Shown in pieces: positions 1 through 12,400 of a stretch of DNA of 64,000 nt. A program made the position numbers and the translations under genes. Below the pieces are notes generated by a model. The model was given only the letters and a program-made list of their open reading frames with translations, was not told the origin of the DNA and did no database searches. The DNA comes from Tetranychus cinnabarinus (taxonomy: Eukaryota; Arthropoda; Arachnida; Trombidiformes; Tetranychidae): NCBI GenBank assembly GCA_022266195.1, contig WHVY01000007.1, positions 1 through 64,000 on the forward strand, given 5' to 3'. The number at the start of each line of letters is the position of its first letter. Position 1 is the stretch's first letter.

Positions 1-17
1 AAATTCAGTGGAAAAAA

Positions 18-2700
18 TGCAATGCATGTGAGCAAGAGTTTCCTGATCTTTATTTAGCTCAAGGTACCTGTAGTTTTTGTAAAAATAAAACAACTGAGGA
101 TTTTTCAATGAATCAAATTTGATGTATCCTGGAGAAGTACCCGAAGTTTTGAAAGATCTCACCCCTATTGAAGAAATGTTGATAGCCAAAATTCATCCAG
201 TAATTTGTTTTTATAGAATACGTGGCCAACAATATGCATATTCAGGTCACGTTATTCATTTTAGACAAGATGTAGTTCATTTGCACTCTAAACTTCCAGT
301 AAATCCGATATCCTTGCAAAGTATGATTGTTATTACTCGCTCTACTCCAAGTGGTTTATCAAATTTACGTGTACGTTCTAATATTGTACGTGGAGCTCTA
401 GAATGGTTAAAAGCTAACCATCTTTACTATCAAGATATCGAAATAGACAACAGTATTCTTGATAGCCTTCCTGACGATGGTGACTTGAATTTTGCTAATT
501 TCAGTACACTTGAGGAGAATGAGAATGATCCTAACGTCAATGAAGAGCCTAACTGTAACATTGATGAGTATAATTATCCTCATATACCCCAATTAAATCA
601 AGCTGAAGCAATTGCCGCCATTCTAGAGCCCCGTATTGATTGGCCACATGTAAATAATGTCCCGATAAGTGAGTTTACTACTGAAGGTTACTTGAGTCAA
701 GCTTTTCCAAGCCTTTTTCCATTTGGAAAAGCTGACCTTAATCAACCTAGATTGAAAAAAATAGATTACTTACATTATTTTCAGTACCTCATGCGACATA
801 ACTCGCAAAGATTTGCAAGACATCCACGATTCAGATTTGTTGCCTTTGATTCTATCATGAGGTGGCAAGCATTGAAAACTGGAACTGTTTTTGTAAATAG
901 AAATTCATTTAGAAATGTCAATGCTGAGCAATTGTCTGAGCAGATTGCAAATAATCCGAATCTACTCAGCAAAATAATGTATAGTGTTGGTAAACTCAGA
1001 GCATCCCAAAGTTTTTGGAGTGCAAGATGTGGTGAGCTACTTGACATGGTACAGCAGTTAGGCACTCCTTCTATATTCTTTACTCTTTCCTCTGCCGATT
1101 ATCATTGGCCAGATCTGTTCAGATTGCTTTGCAAAGACAGAGATCCAGCTACGATAACAGAAAAAGAAAGGGCAAAACTCATGCATGACAATCCTTTAAT
1201 AGTTAGCTGGTTCTTTAGAAGGCGAGCTGAAACTTTCATTGATAAAGTTCTCAAAAAATATTCACGATAAAAGATATTTGGTATCGTTATGAATGGCAGT
1301 GGCGAGGTAGTCCACACATTCATGGTGTGATGTGGATTGAAAACGCTCCTGACATTGAGTCAATTGAGCGATTGAGTGAGGTTGCGAGAGATGAGCTAGC
1401 AGAAAATTTAGGAACATACTGTCAGGCCTGGAATCCTGCTCCATCATTACCTGCAGGTTCTACGCATCCGTCCCGCTACACATTTTCTGAGAGATGTCAA
1501 GATCCATCAGACTTAGCTGACCTTCTGAATTGTCTACAAAGGCACACTAGATGTGGTAGACATTGCATAAGAACAGATCGCAAAACAGGTAGAGATAAAT
1601 GTCGCTATGGTTTTCCCAAACCTATTTCATTTCAAGACAAACTCGTCAAAGAAAATGACTATGGACATTAGGCCTAAAAGAAATGATGAGAAAATGGCTA
1701 GATATAACAAATTTATTACTCAAGTCTGGCGTGGAAATACTGATTTTTCCCCTATAACGTCCAAAGATGCGGTAATAAATTATATTGCCAAGTATGCAAG
1801 TAAGTGTGAAAAAACATCAAATGTACACAAAAAAACTATCGCGGACATTGTGAGTGCTTCCACCGCAGATACAGCTGCTAAGACCATCATTAATAAGGTC
1901 ATGATAAGTTCAACCGCAGAAAGAGACTTTTCTGCGCAGGAAACCTGTCATTTAATGATGGGCTGGGCTTTGTATCACTCATCTAGAAATATAGTAAATC
2001 TTGTTATAAAAGATGATGCATGGGTTAGACTGATACACTCATCAGATGATAACTCCAAAATTATAACAAGATATGCTGGTCGACCTAGCTTTTTATCTGA
2101 TTTAAATCTCTTCACTTATGCACAGAGGTATAAATTCTCTCAAGGAGCTATGATTGAAAACAAAAAAATTCGATAGTCCGAATCTTTCCTAGATTAAAAC
2201 TTTCAGAGAATGACGATGAAAATGAAAAATATTACAAACTGAATGCAACAGTTTATATCCCGTGGTCAGGCACGGTTACAAGCCTTATCCAAGGTATTTT
2301 GTCTGAAAAACCGTGGCAAGTTGTTTGTAGAAATCTTCCACAATTTCTCCCTACAAACATTGAATTCCCAGTTCCTGAAGAGATTTTCGAAGAAGAATTG
2401 CCTGCTGACCCTGCAAGAATTCATCGCAATGTAGAAGAAGGTATTTCGAGAGCAGCGCCTGTTCAGACTGAACGCAATCCTCTAGGCCAAAGAGTTATAG
2501 ATGAAACATACGATTGGACACAGTCGATCAAGTCGATGCACCAACGTGTGAAAATCTACGGAAATGGCTAGAAACAGTAAGGCCGAATTTCCATAGACAG
2601 CACATCATTAACGATAATGAATTTACATTGTCGAATGACCAACAAAGAGTCATAGATATAGCTAGAAATCAAATTCGTCATTTAGAGAGTCGACAATCTA
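18..2700 (+). pseudogene. Helitron Rep (HUH nuclease) region, frameshifted
   Basis: N-terminal and Rep half of the Helitron Rep-helicase, which nicks and rejoins one strand during rolling-circle transposition. A CxxC...CxxC segment (18-80) precedes the helitron-like N-terminal region (122-1270). The HUH motif PHIHG is at 1312-1326. The two catalytic tyrosines are in YIAKY (1781-1795), spaced as in Helitron Reps. The frame is interrupted near 119, 1253-1258 (A run), about 1672, 2162-2168 (A run) and about 2540. Four of the five interruptions fit loss of a single base; that near 1672 needs one extra base or two lost. Residues on either side continue one family alignment, so this is one gene, not several. 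The copy may be decayed, or the breaks may be assembly errors like those in nearby host genes. Confidence 0.85.
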
Positions 2701-4005
2701 ATCCTAGAATACCGTTAAAAAGACTAATGGTTCAAGGGAAAGCTGGTTCAGGAAAAGTTTTCTAATCTCTAAGATCGCATCACTTTTCATTCAAAAGTTT
2801 GGTCCAGATTCAATAGAGATCCTTGCACCGACAGGTGTCGCTGCTGTTAATATAGGAGGGAGAACTATTCACTCTTTTTTGAATATAGGAGTTGGAGCCT
2901 TTAGCCCCATGACGGGTGAGGCACTGAGAAATTTTCAGCTCAAAATGTCCAAAATTAAGGCTTTTATTTTCGATGAAATGTCGATGATAGGGTTACGGTT
3001 TCTTGAAAAAATATCTATCCGGCTCGGAGAAGGAAGTGGGTGTTGTGAAGAGACTTTTGGAGGCTATATTGTTTATTTTTTGGGTGATATGCAACAATTG
3101 CCTCCAGTTAATGATTACGCTATGTATAGTCAAACTGAAGCTGCACTAGGTCATCCCGGAAGGTTAGTGCTTGAATCTTTCCAAAAATTCATGCTTCTGA
3201 CTACCTGCCATAGACAATCTGGGTCAGATCAAGAATCTTTTAGACAGTTACTCGATGGTGTTGCTAACGGGGAAATATCTGAAGACGCTTATAGCCTTCT
3301 TATGAGTAGAAGGGTATCAGCCTTACCTGCTGATGAACTGAGAAATTTCGAAAATAGTATGAGTATTTATACCACTATAGATGGTGTCATGAGATGCAAT
3401 TATGATTTCATTGAAAAGACAGGCAATCCATGTCCCAATATTGTGGCTGAGCATAATGCGCCGCAAGCAATATCAGCGGATGAAGATAAAGCACAAGGTT
3501 TATCAGCCGTTTTAAATCTAAGTATTGGTTGCAGAGTTATGCTAAGAATAAATCTCTGGACTGAAAGAGGCTTAGTAAATGGCTCAGTGGGTACTGTCAG
3601 AGAGCTCTGCTATCGTCAAAACGAAGCCCCACCCAGTTTACCTGTAGCTATTTTAGTTGAGTTTGATGGTTACGCTGGACCATATTATAGAGATAATTGG
3701 TTCCGATAACTCCTATCAAAAGATATTGGCAAATAAACTCAAATAACTATTGGAGGAGACAGTTCCCTCTCTCTCTTGCTCATGCAATAACTGCTCATAA
3801 AGCTCAAGGTCTCACGCTAGATAAAGTGAAAGTCAACATTGGCGAGCGTGAATTTTCACTCGGTCTAACTTATGTTATTCTGAGTAGGGTCAAATCTATT
3901 CAGGGTCTTGTGCTGTTGGACGTTTTTGCTAAAGATAGGATAAGCTCACTGTCGAAACAAAATATGATGAAATTCAGAATAAATTTTATGAGGAGATTCA
4001 ATTAG
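2600..4005 (+). pseudogene. Helitron Pif1-like helicase region, frameshifted
   Basis: C-terminal superfamily 1 helicase of the same Helitron polyprotein, which unwinds the strand being displaced. Visible motifs in order: LSNDQQ (Q-motif-like, about 2631), Walker A GKAGSGK (2738-2758), APTGVAA (about 2826), Walker B with FDEMS (about 2968), GDMQQLPPV (motif III, about 3084), TCHRQ (motif IV region), then AHKAQGLTLD and LSRVKS (motifs V/VI, about 3796-3895). The frame breaks inside Walker A at an A run (2754-2757) and again near 3699; both fit loss of one base. The C-terminus at 4005 looks complete. No endonuclease or OTU domain follows. Confidence 0.88.
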
Positions 4006-4218
4006 TCTTACCTAATTCTGTTAAGCTTGGAAATTTTTGATTTCTATGATCTGCATATTATGTTTAATAAGTTAAATTTATGGTGGAATAATTGATTAAT
4101 CAACAAATACAAGAATGCTTCTTTTCAAAAAAATTTCATTAAAAAATACTTAATAAAGCATTTTATTTTATTTCAAAAATGTATTTGTTTGAAATTCTTT
4201 AACGCTCGCTCAGACTAC

Positions 4219-4240
4219 GCCGGCTCCCGGCTGACCTAGT
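4219..4240 (+). terminator. Helitron 3' terminal hairpin and CTAG end
   Basis: GCCGG (4219-4223), loop CTC and CCGGC (4227-4231) form a perfect hairpin in otherwise AT-rich sequence. CTAG at 4236-4239 is the CTRR terminus, and T4240 is the host base. In Helitrons this hairpin marks the end of the transferred strand. Confidence 0.88.
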
Positions 4241-5151
4241 AATGTTATTATCATAATAAACTATTAATATAAATTCACAATCTCTCAATTTCCAACAATT
4301 ATAAACATTTGATATCTTTCTTTGAATTAAACGCTGTAAAACCTTCAGGTTAACCGATTTCAAATCATCCAGTTTTGTCTAAAACTGTAGGAACTGTCAA
4401 TGTGAATGATTAATTGGATAATGAAGATGGATTATTTATAATTTTTATGAATAAATGAATTTATTTTGTGCACCTTATAACAATCAGTTTAAGTGAGTGA
4501 TAATCAAATTTATTTTGCAAATTGCAAGTCTAAGTTTGTACATAGCTTGGGCCAATTGTAATTTATATCAATTTTATAAATATCAAAGTGAAAATGTAAT
4601 TTCATGCAGTTGAAGGGTAAACTTTACATGGATCAATTTGAACTCGATTATCACATTGTACAACTCAGTTGTTTAGCCTTTTCTTATCCATTTACCAGAA
4701 CCATGATAAATTCTCTGAATTCAATTAGTTAGTTACAGGACGAATTGTAATACAAAATATGAGTAAAAAATTGAATGGAATGAGAAAATGGGGAAATATG
4801 TAGGATAATAATTCTAAAGTGATCAAGACACATAAATAATAACAATCACAAGTGTTAAAAATTTAAGTAGATTGGTTGAAAAGTGTAAAGTGTTTGATAA
4901 AAGTAGAAAATGAAGTGGAAACCAAATTTGCTTGTGAATACAGCAAAATGGTTTTACTTTTCCTTCGTAAAACCATTAAATAACCTAATGGAGTTAAAAA
5001 GAGATTCGTGTAAAGTTGCAACTGGAATCATCGATTGGTATATTAGAGGTGAGTTTTTGGTTTCCTTAGAATCGGTTCATTGAACGTGAATATTTTTTTG
5101 TCATAAAAGTCTTCATTGTATTAAATTGTCTTCATAATAGACCTCTCCATT
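4241..5151. other. Intergenic, nothing recognised
   Basis: AT-rich DNA between the Helitron end and the 3' end of the bestrophin gene. It may include the bestrophin 3' UTR on the minus strand. I see no coding or repeat structure. Confidence 0.6.
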
Positions 5152-8100
5152 TTAACGATTGACCAAAGCTTTATTTGTGCTCTTTATTACCTTTTCCCAA
5201 AGTTGAGTAATACTGGTAACTGTACTTTGATTACTTCCATATGGACCCAAACTTTCATGAGATGATGAATGGTCAAAAGTCTCAGACTCGCCTGAATGAT
5301 CAGCGGATTCGTCTGGGTCATTTCCTGAAGTGCTAGTAGCAAGATTGGCGACTGTACCATTGGCAGTGGAAATATTACCTCGAGCATTTTGTCCATTTTC
5401 CTCTACTTCCGACGATTCCCCTATTTGGGTTGATGGATAATTGTTGAGTGCTGAATAAGATGAGCCATATGTTTCGCTACTGCGAATACTCGGACTTGCC
5501 CTGATGCCTTCCATGATTAAAGATGGATCAACATCATTATTAAACGATGAGCTAGTGAAAACTATTAAGAAAAAGTATTATTAGTTGATGTTTTATCAAG
5601 TTTTTAAAAAATAATACAATCAGATTCTTCAATGTTTTGATTTTAGATAAGATCAGTGACTGATTAAATGAAGAACTTATTTATTTCCTTTCCTCATAAA
5701 ATCATTTTCTTAACAAATAAATCAAATTATAAAAAGAATTGAGATGCGAAAAAAATAAATCACACGATTTTATCAACAAATAAACACAAAGACTAGTAAT
5801 ATTCAGGAATGTAAAATAATGGTCTGGATGATTGTTTCGAGATGAACTCACTGTGACTATGAGAAGCTGTTCCGTCTTCATTTGCATAAGAGTCAGCGTG
5901 ACCTCCAACACTTGATCCAGGGCCTATTGACTGAATTTCAGCTCGTGATGGTGGATAACTTAATCCTAGTCCATTTTCATCAATGGATCCACTAAAAGCG
6001 CGAGATAACTGTGAAGATCCTAAATGTGTTTGTGAATAGAGTTTAGATTCAAGATTCGCTCCTTCTTCCAAATCAATGACAAGAGAGCGACGTTCATCGG
6101 GATAGTTAGGGTTATAACCATTATTCTGATTTGGATGCTGGTTATGACGGTAAAACGATGAAGTTGAAGAAGATGTTTCTTTACCATAAAATTCAGAGAT
6201 TGGCTTTCGATGTCGACCAGTATGGGGAGAAGCTGAGCTACCCATTTTCCGATCAAAATCTTCCATTGATGTTTTACTAATCAATGAGGAAGAAATTGAT
6301 GGTTTTAAATTATTTGGAACTGATATTTTTCGAGTTCGTTTTCTAGGTGATTTCAATGAAAACTGTCCTAAGGCACTGGAAAATCCCCCTCCGACTCCAG
6401 CTGAATGAGAACCGGATTTGTCTTTGGAGTTTTTCACATTTCCATTTAGCTGTGGCGTTATGTTTTCATTTGAACTACCAATTATCATGTTGATTATCCT
6501 TGAGCCAAAGAAAGAATCATGCAGTAAATTTAAGGCACTTTGAGAGACACTTGACTGAGGTCGACTTCCGTTACCGAGTGAAATATCACAAGCATTTGTG
6601 CTGTAATCAAAGTTGACTAATTGGTCAGCAATTGAAGGAGAAGCCAAATCACTATTACCATGTTGGTTATATCGATGATGAGTGTCAGAAATTAATTCAT
6701 CTTCCATTATAGTTTCTAAAGAGGGCGGAATAAATTCTGAATCTTCTGGATGAATATCCAAGTTCATAGCTGAACCCAGATAAGGCTGTCTTCGTAAGCC
6801 TACTGAAGATCTTGTGTAAGGCAATGATGGTCTAAGATCATCCCAATAAGTATCCTTCACCAATTTAGGCAACTGATTGTGCATTTGATCGACAATATAC
6901 ATTGAAACAACCAGTTACGGTCAAGAATGAAGTTTAACTCAAAATCATCATCATCTTCCCCAAAAGGATTAATTAACTGTTCAGCTACCTTGAGCCAGCC
7001 CATGAAGAAGAAAAATTCAAGCAAAGTGAAAACTGGAATGTAAAGGTCGACCTCATGGCCTGAATATCCTTGACTTGGATCCAGATATTGACGAGCCATA
7101 ATTACAGCAGCAAAATAAGTATAAACAGCAATAGTTACTGCCTGAGTATAAACTAATGGAATAGAGATCCAATCAAAGGCAAATAGATCTCCACAGCCAT
7201 TTCTGAATTTGTACAATTCTTGTAATAAATGTTTTAACAGCGTATCATCTTTGATTCGACCTTCTCGTCGAGATCTGATGGCTAACGTCGTGAACCAAGC
7301 TGCAGGTGCCCACCATTTACCATAAACTCCTGGTATCTCATTGTAAGCTAACTGTTCCTCTTTAGTCATGATACCAGCTTCAACTAGATGATCAATTGAC
7401 GGAAAACGACGCTTAACCGATATACTGATTGCTTGAAAGGTAACAGCTTGAAGGATCAGTAAGTAACGGGCTAAAGTTCGTCTTATCACGCGCCCTCGCT
7501 CATCATCTCCTTGAACAATACCAGTGATCATCATGAGAAGTCTAAAGATAAATAAAGGAAAATAAAATGCATAGAATGACTAATTTGTACTAACAATTGT
7601 AAGTAATTCTCGCAATCAATAGAATCTAAAATTTAATGACCCAAAATCTAAATTAATTAGAGCCTGTCAACATGTAAATCGTAACATCCTAAGTAGTTAA
7701 TTGGTGTTACCTTAGCTACATAACTGTTGTTAGACTATTCATGGTTCAACACTAGATATGAATACAAATGAGACTAGAACACTATCCAATAAACAGGGCA
7801 ATGACAAGACTAATGAATTAATGATTATTTATGCTCACAGGGTCACAAATCGAAAATATTGTGATTTAATATTAAAATATTGTCTTTCCCATTTGGAGCA
7901 AATAACTCAGTCTATGGTCAAAAAATGGCGATTACTCTTGGAACAATGAACTTGGTACTATAAAGTTAATGGAGCATGAAAAAGTTTTGTTACCAGATAG
8001 TCGAGCAATTGAGGAGACGGATAATGAAAATGATATTGTCAACTTACGTGTCTGGCCATGGTATAGCACAGTATTGGTTCCACCAACGGCTAACCACGAT

Positions 8101-9438
8101 TGAGACATAAAACCCAAGAATGAACGACAATGGAATCAATTTAGAGAAAGCTTCACAGTATAAGGCGACTTTCTCAAAAACCCTGTAAGAAAAGGAAAAT
8201 AATTGTTAATAATTGTTACAATCAAAAAATGAATGAATGAAAAGTCTGAAGTATATAATAAATCTCATTATGAAATCAGAAACAGAAAGTCTTGACCAGT
8301 CTCGTTTAGGTGAATGCATCACAGATCAATGAACCGACAGACTAACAACAATGTGCTGACTACATAACAGTTCCTTATCCACTGAAACAGCTGATTAATT
8401 TGGATTATCTAAACTAAATATATCAAGAGATTTAATATCAAAGCCTAAAAATACATGATAAACAAAAAGACATTTTAAGAGATGTTACATGACACATGTT
8501 AATCTTTTTAGCTTTTGTAACTTTTCACATGTTAGGTCCTTGGGATTTTCAGCAAACCTTGAAGAAACTCGTTAATCAATCAACAAGATTGAATCAGCTC
8601 CAAATTTACAGCTGTAAACATTAAATATTTCATAATGAAGTAGCCTTGTCAAACCCAATCATTCAACATAACTATGTCAATCAAATAAATCTATATCTTT
8701 AACAGCAAGTCAAAAATAATCTGCTTTTGATATCAACACTTTCATGAATAACAAACCTGAGTAAGTATAATATAATGACTGGAATACACCGAAAATTATG
8801 TTTCGTTATTCACCAATTTTGGAAGAGGCTCAAAATCCCTGAATGACGATCTTTTGGTAATCTAATTATTTGTCAAACAATATGTAATAAAAAACAGAAA
8901 AATCAAATTCAACTAAAACTACAGTTAAACAATAACAATTGTTTACGTTTGCGCATTATTGATTGTTTACATTCTTTACCCGCCAATTATTTTACTGTGT
9001 TAGTCTATTATTGGCTTGAATCCAGCTATTAGATCATAGTTAAACCGTTAATTATTTTAATCTTGTTCATTTATAAGCTATTTTAATAACCATTTGTTAC
9101 ACAACATTTCACAAAAATTTGGTGTATTCATTCGCAATTCAATAGTCAAAAAGATGAGGTTGGAAGTTTCTCCAATGCTTACATTTGGGCAATATTTCAG
9201 TTTATTAACTCAACAGAGGTGGTTATTGTTAAACTTTGATTGTGATTGATTGTATGCTTACCTTCGCTGATCTGGGTCCAATAAATAACGATAAAGAAAG
9301 CTGAGGCTGTAATAAGGATACAAAAGATGATCATCTCTCGGTACAGAAGCTTATAATGGACCCTCTCCAGCGGAGAAGTAGTTTCGCAAATCCATTGAGT
9401 CTTGTGTTGGCAACATTTAACGTATATGTAACGGTCAT
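5152..9438 (-). CDS. Best: Bestrophin (calcium-activated chloride channel)
   Basis: A plasma-membrane anion channel that assembles as a pentamer. Exons on the minus strand: 9438-9262, 8182-8048, 7541-5852 and 5561-5152. All junctions are GT-AG and the phases agree once three single-base losses are allowed: at 9355-9357, 8177-8181 and about 6914. The start MTVTYT...VAN is the standard bestrophin N-terminus. Family hallmarks follow: LLLRWRGS, IPLSFILGFYVS, RWWNQY, IPWPD, YDWISIPLVYTQ-type segment (read as FDWISIPLVYTQ), GWLKVAEQLINPFGEDDDDF (calcium clasp) and the short IVDQMH stretch. About 804 residues are predicted; the last 400 or so are a Ser/Asn-rich tail of unknown role. Exon 1 is easily mis-started at 9448 in the wrong frame. 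The breaks look like sequence errors, because the conserved protein continues across each one. Confidence 0.9.
8945..8996. promoter_or_regulatory. Candidate shared element, bestrophin intron copy
   Basis: Partner of 16655-16710: ACGTTTGCGCATTATT, TTGTTTACATT and CTTTACCCGCCAA in the same order and orientation with slightly different spacing. It lies in intron 1 of bestrophin, about 270 nt below exon 1 on the minus strand. It could be an enhancer or promoter module, or a remnant of an old repeat. Confidence 0.3.
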
Positions 9439-12400
9439 GTTTGATCAAAGTTATTGATGATTAATTCCAATTTTCGGCAGGATTCAACAATCACAGTTAA
9501 ATCCAATCAATCACCGATTTGATGGTCAGTAATCCTTTCTTGTTATTTGTTCCCAATGCACTGAGTTGATTAATATGGAACAATCAAATGATGATGATGA
9601 CCAGTAAATGTAATCGTCAGTGTACCTTTTGATAAACATTGAAGACACCAGGAAAATGATTATTTTACAGCTTAAAGTTCAACCGTCTGGTAGGGCGATG
9701 GATGTTAATTGAGTGGAGATAGGATTGAGATAATGGGTTAGATAGAAGGGACAAAAGTAAGTCAATAAAATTTTTTTCAATAATATATCAAGCTTTGCGT
9801 GAACTATGTAAACAGGTTAAAAATGTCAATTTTTTAAAACTAGGACAATCGTGAAGCAACATCACCATTGACGATTAAAGATTATAAAATGGTATAAAAA
9901 ATGTAAACTGAAATTGAAATGGCGGAGACAAAGAAAGATTAGCTTCATCAAGTTAACATAAAGTTCTACCCAAGATTAAAGTTAGTTATTCTACAATGGA
10001 AATATTGCCAACTTTAGGAGTTCGAAATGGTTTGGATAGCAAAATGGTATGGATCGAGGAAGTAACATAAACTATATTGTACTAGATTTCAATTACAATC
10101 GCAAATTATGAAAATAATTGACAAAAAGCATGCTACCAAGAATTAGGACAAATTCAAATTCTCAGTTAAAGCCTGAGAGAAAAGGAGAGGATTCTCAACA
10201 AAAGCAAAAGACAATGAAAAGAAAAATAAATTCGCAAAAACCTCGGAATAAATTCACTGAGATACTAAAGGAAAGACTGAACAGTTGCAGGAAATCGATC
10301 AGATTTAAGGGTAAAAAGGATGGTATCAGGAGAAATGAAAGTTCAATGCGCAGACTTACTAAATCTTTTCCCACTTTTCTGGTAATACAATTATGAAGAC
10401 AGGAATGAAAAAAGAGTGTGTATGAAAGGAATGGAGAGAGAATGAAAAAAATGAGGAAGAAGACAACAATCGAGATGATGGCGAAAAAAGAAACCAAAAA
10501 AGTACTAGGAAACAATGAAGTTCATCATCAACAAACCTGATGGATTTACTACATAACTTGTGGTGAATTCAAAGAAAACATTCAAATGGTTCAATTCAAA
10601 AGCATGTTTAATGTTATCTGAACTACGGTAAAATTTGTTCTGACAGGTTGAAAGATTTTGGAAAAGGAATTGCAAACCAGAAGGAGAAGAAAAGGAAAAG
10701 GGTTAATGGAGGAAGAGTCAACATGGTTAACAAAAAAAAGTGGAGAAATGAATTACAGGGTGCAAGTCTTGGACCAAGAAAACAACTAAAGCAAATCTTT
10801 CTGAGGCGATATTATTATTCTGACTCTCTGTTAATGTAAATATTATAATTTACCCTGCAGACGTATGAGTCAGAACAATTATTTATAATATTAGATGGGA
10901 CAATTAAATGGTGCAAAAAAAGATTCGTCCTATCATTCAGATAAATTTTAATTTTGGTTATTCGGTTCGAGTTGCTATTTGGAATGTAAAGAGTGGAATT
11001 CAGTTTCATTTTTTGTTAATCAATCAAATGAAAGAGGACCAATCCTTATTTATAATCAATGAATGGTTTAAAATGCTGCGTTATAAACATCGCAACACCT
11101 TTAGGGAATCAGCGAAAGTGAAACTTCTGAAAATATTATCATTATGATTCACGATTCTGATAAATTTCTGTTATTAATGGTGATGAAGCAACTAATTTTT
11201 TGGCTAACATGGAAAAGGGAAATCAACATTGTCAACATTCTTTAATCAAAAAATGACTGAAAGCAAAATGGATTCCAGAAGTCAAATCAATAATGATTAT
11301 TGTTACCATTTGTTTCAATTCTGCATTGAGAACAGTTTTAATGGTCAACTTGACAGTTATGATGATAATGGCGAGGAAGATGGTGAAGATAATTGATGCT
11401 AAATGTTATGATCTCAAAGATACAAGAATGATGGTGATAACTGTTGAGTCACGTTTAATCATTTACCATCAAAGGTGAAAATTGAAGGGTTAACTTTCCT
11501 TGATGGACTAGAGGATATTTGAATCAATGGTTTTTCTGGTGGAGACAAAAGATCCATAGAAACATGAAAACATGAATTTAGGTTGTTACAATTAAAGGCT
11601 AAGATTTAATGATAATAATGAATGATGATGAATATGATGGAAACATGTAAATTAGAACGTGAGACAATTAAAACCAGAAGAAAAACCGGATTAATTAGTA
11701 ATTGATTGTACCCAAGTAACAGGATCTTTGTTGAATTACCTGTTATGTTTGCTGGTGTTTTTAAAATAGCCCAAATTGGAAAGCAACAAGAAATGACATT
11801 TAAATGACAACAATGGTAAAATTACATTGGATTGAAACATTGATGAAAGCAATAAAGTCTGGAATGAAATAACTTTCAATTAAATCAAACAATAAATAAT
11901 CACACTGAGATGATTAAATTGCAAGTAACAGCAAAATATAGACTTTCTAATTGTCCTTTAAAATAATCATTCCTTTTTTATTTACCAATCTGTAAGAGTC
12001 AATCAATTGACTATTTTTTGTAATTTTCAAAGCCAAGTGATCAATAATAGCAACCTTTTTTATTCCCATTGATAATAATCAGTTTTAATTTTACTTTTAT
12101 ACAACAACAGATTTGGTTGATTGTGGACTTTTCTGGTAACACAGTTAAGGTTGATATTAAAGCTCGGAAAATAGCTCTAAAATTGATTGGTGATAAAAAT
12201 TTAAGGTTTGAAATCTTGATTACTTTCTAAATCGTTAATCTTAACAATTGATGAGTCAAATTAAAGTGTATTTTATAAGATGCAACAAGAAAGAGACCAT
12301 TTGATTTAGAAGATTAGATTCAACAATGAAATGATATCCAATCAAGTTTCATAGCAAACAATTTGATTAACCGACCGTGAATGGTCATTGATTGTCTAAA

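Larger units (their letters stand above)
1..4239 (+). mobile_element. Helitron, 3' part with terminus
   Basis: This is a rolling-circle DNA transposon truncated by the left window edge. The coding region (to 4005) has a zinc-finger-like start, a HUH Rep nuclease with two tyrosines and a Pif1-like helicase, the set that defines autonomous Helitrons. The right end is recognisable: a perfect 5-bp stem with 3-nt loop (GCCGG-CTC-CCGGC, 4219-4231), then four bases and CTAG (4236-4239), followed by a T at 4240. Helitrons end in CTRR just after a short GC-rich hairpin and insert between A and T, so the boundary is well supported. No terminal inverted repeat or target duplication is expected. The stretch 4006-4218 is AT-rich, non-coding 3' tail. 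Confidence 0.93.

Noticed and set aside
6869..6918. A possible 46-nt intron in bestrophin (GTAACT...ATCAG) that would bridge the frame change.
   Set aside because: It would remove residues that match conserved bestrophin sequence (the DRN to IVDQMH stretch); one lost base explains the data better.
9197..9448. Start of bestrophin at ATG 9448 in the long frame.
   Set aside because: The conserved N-terminus MTVTYT...VAN reads from 9438 in another frame, which then joins this one at the T run 9355-9357.
10118..10515. Overlapping open frames on both strands.
   Set aside because: Purine-rich stretch with few stops; Lys/Arg-rich one way and Phe/Leu-rich the other, with no domain.
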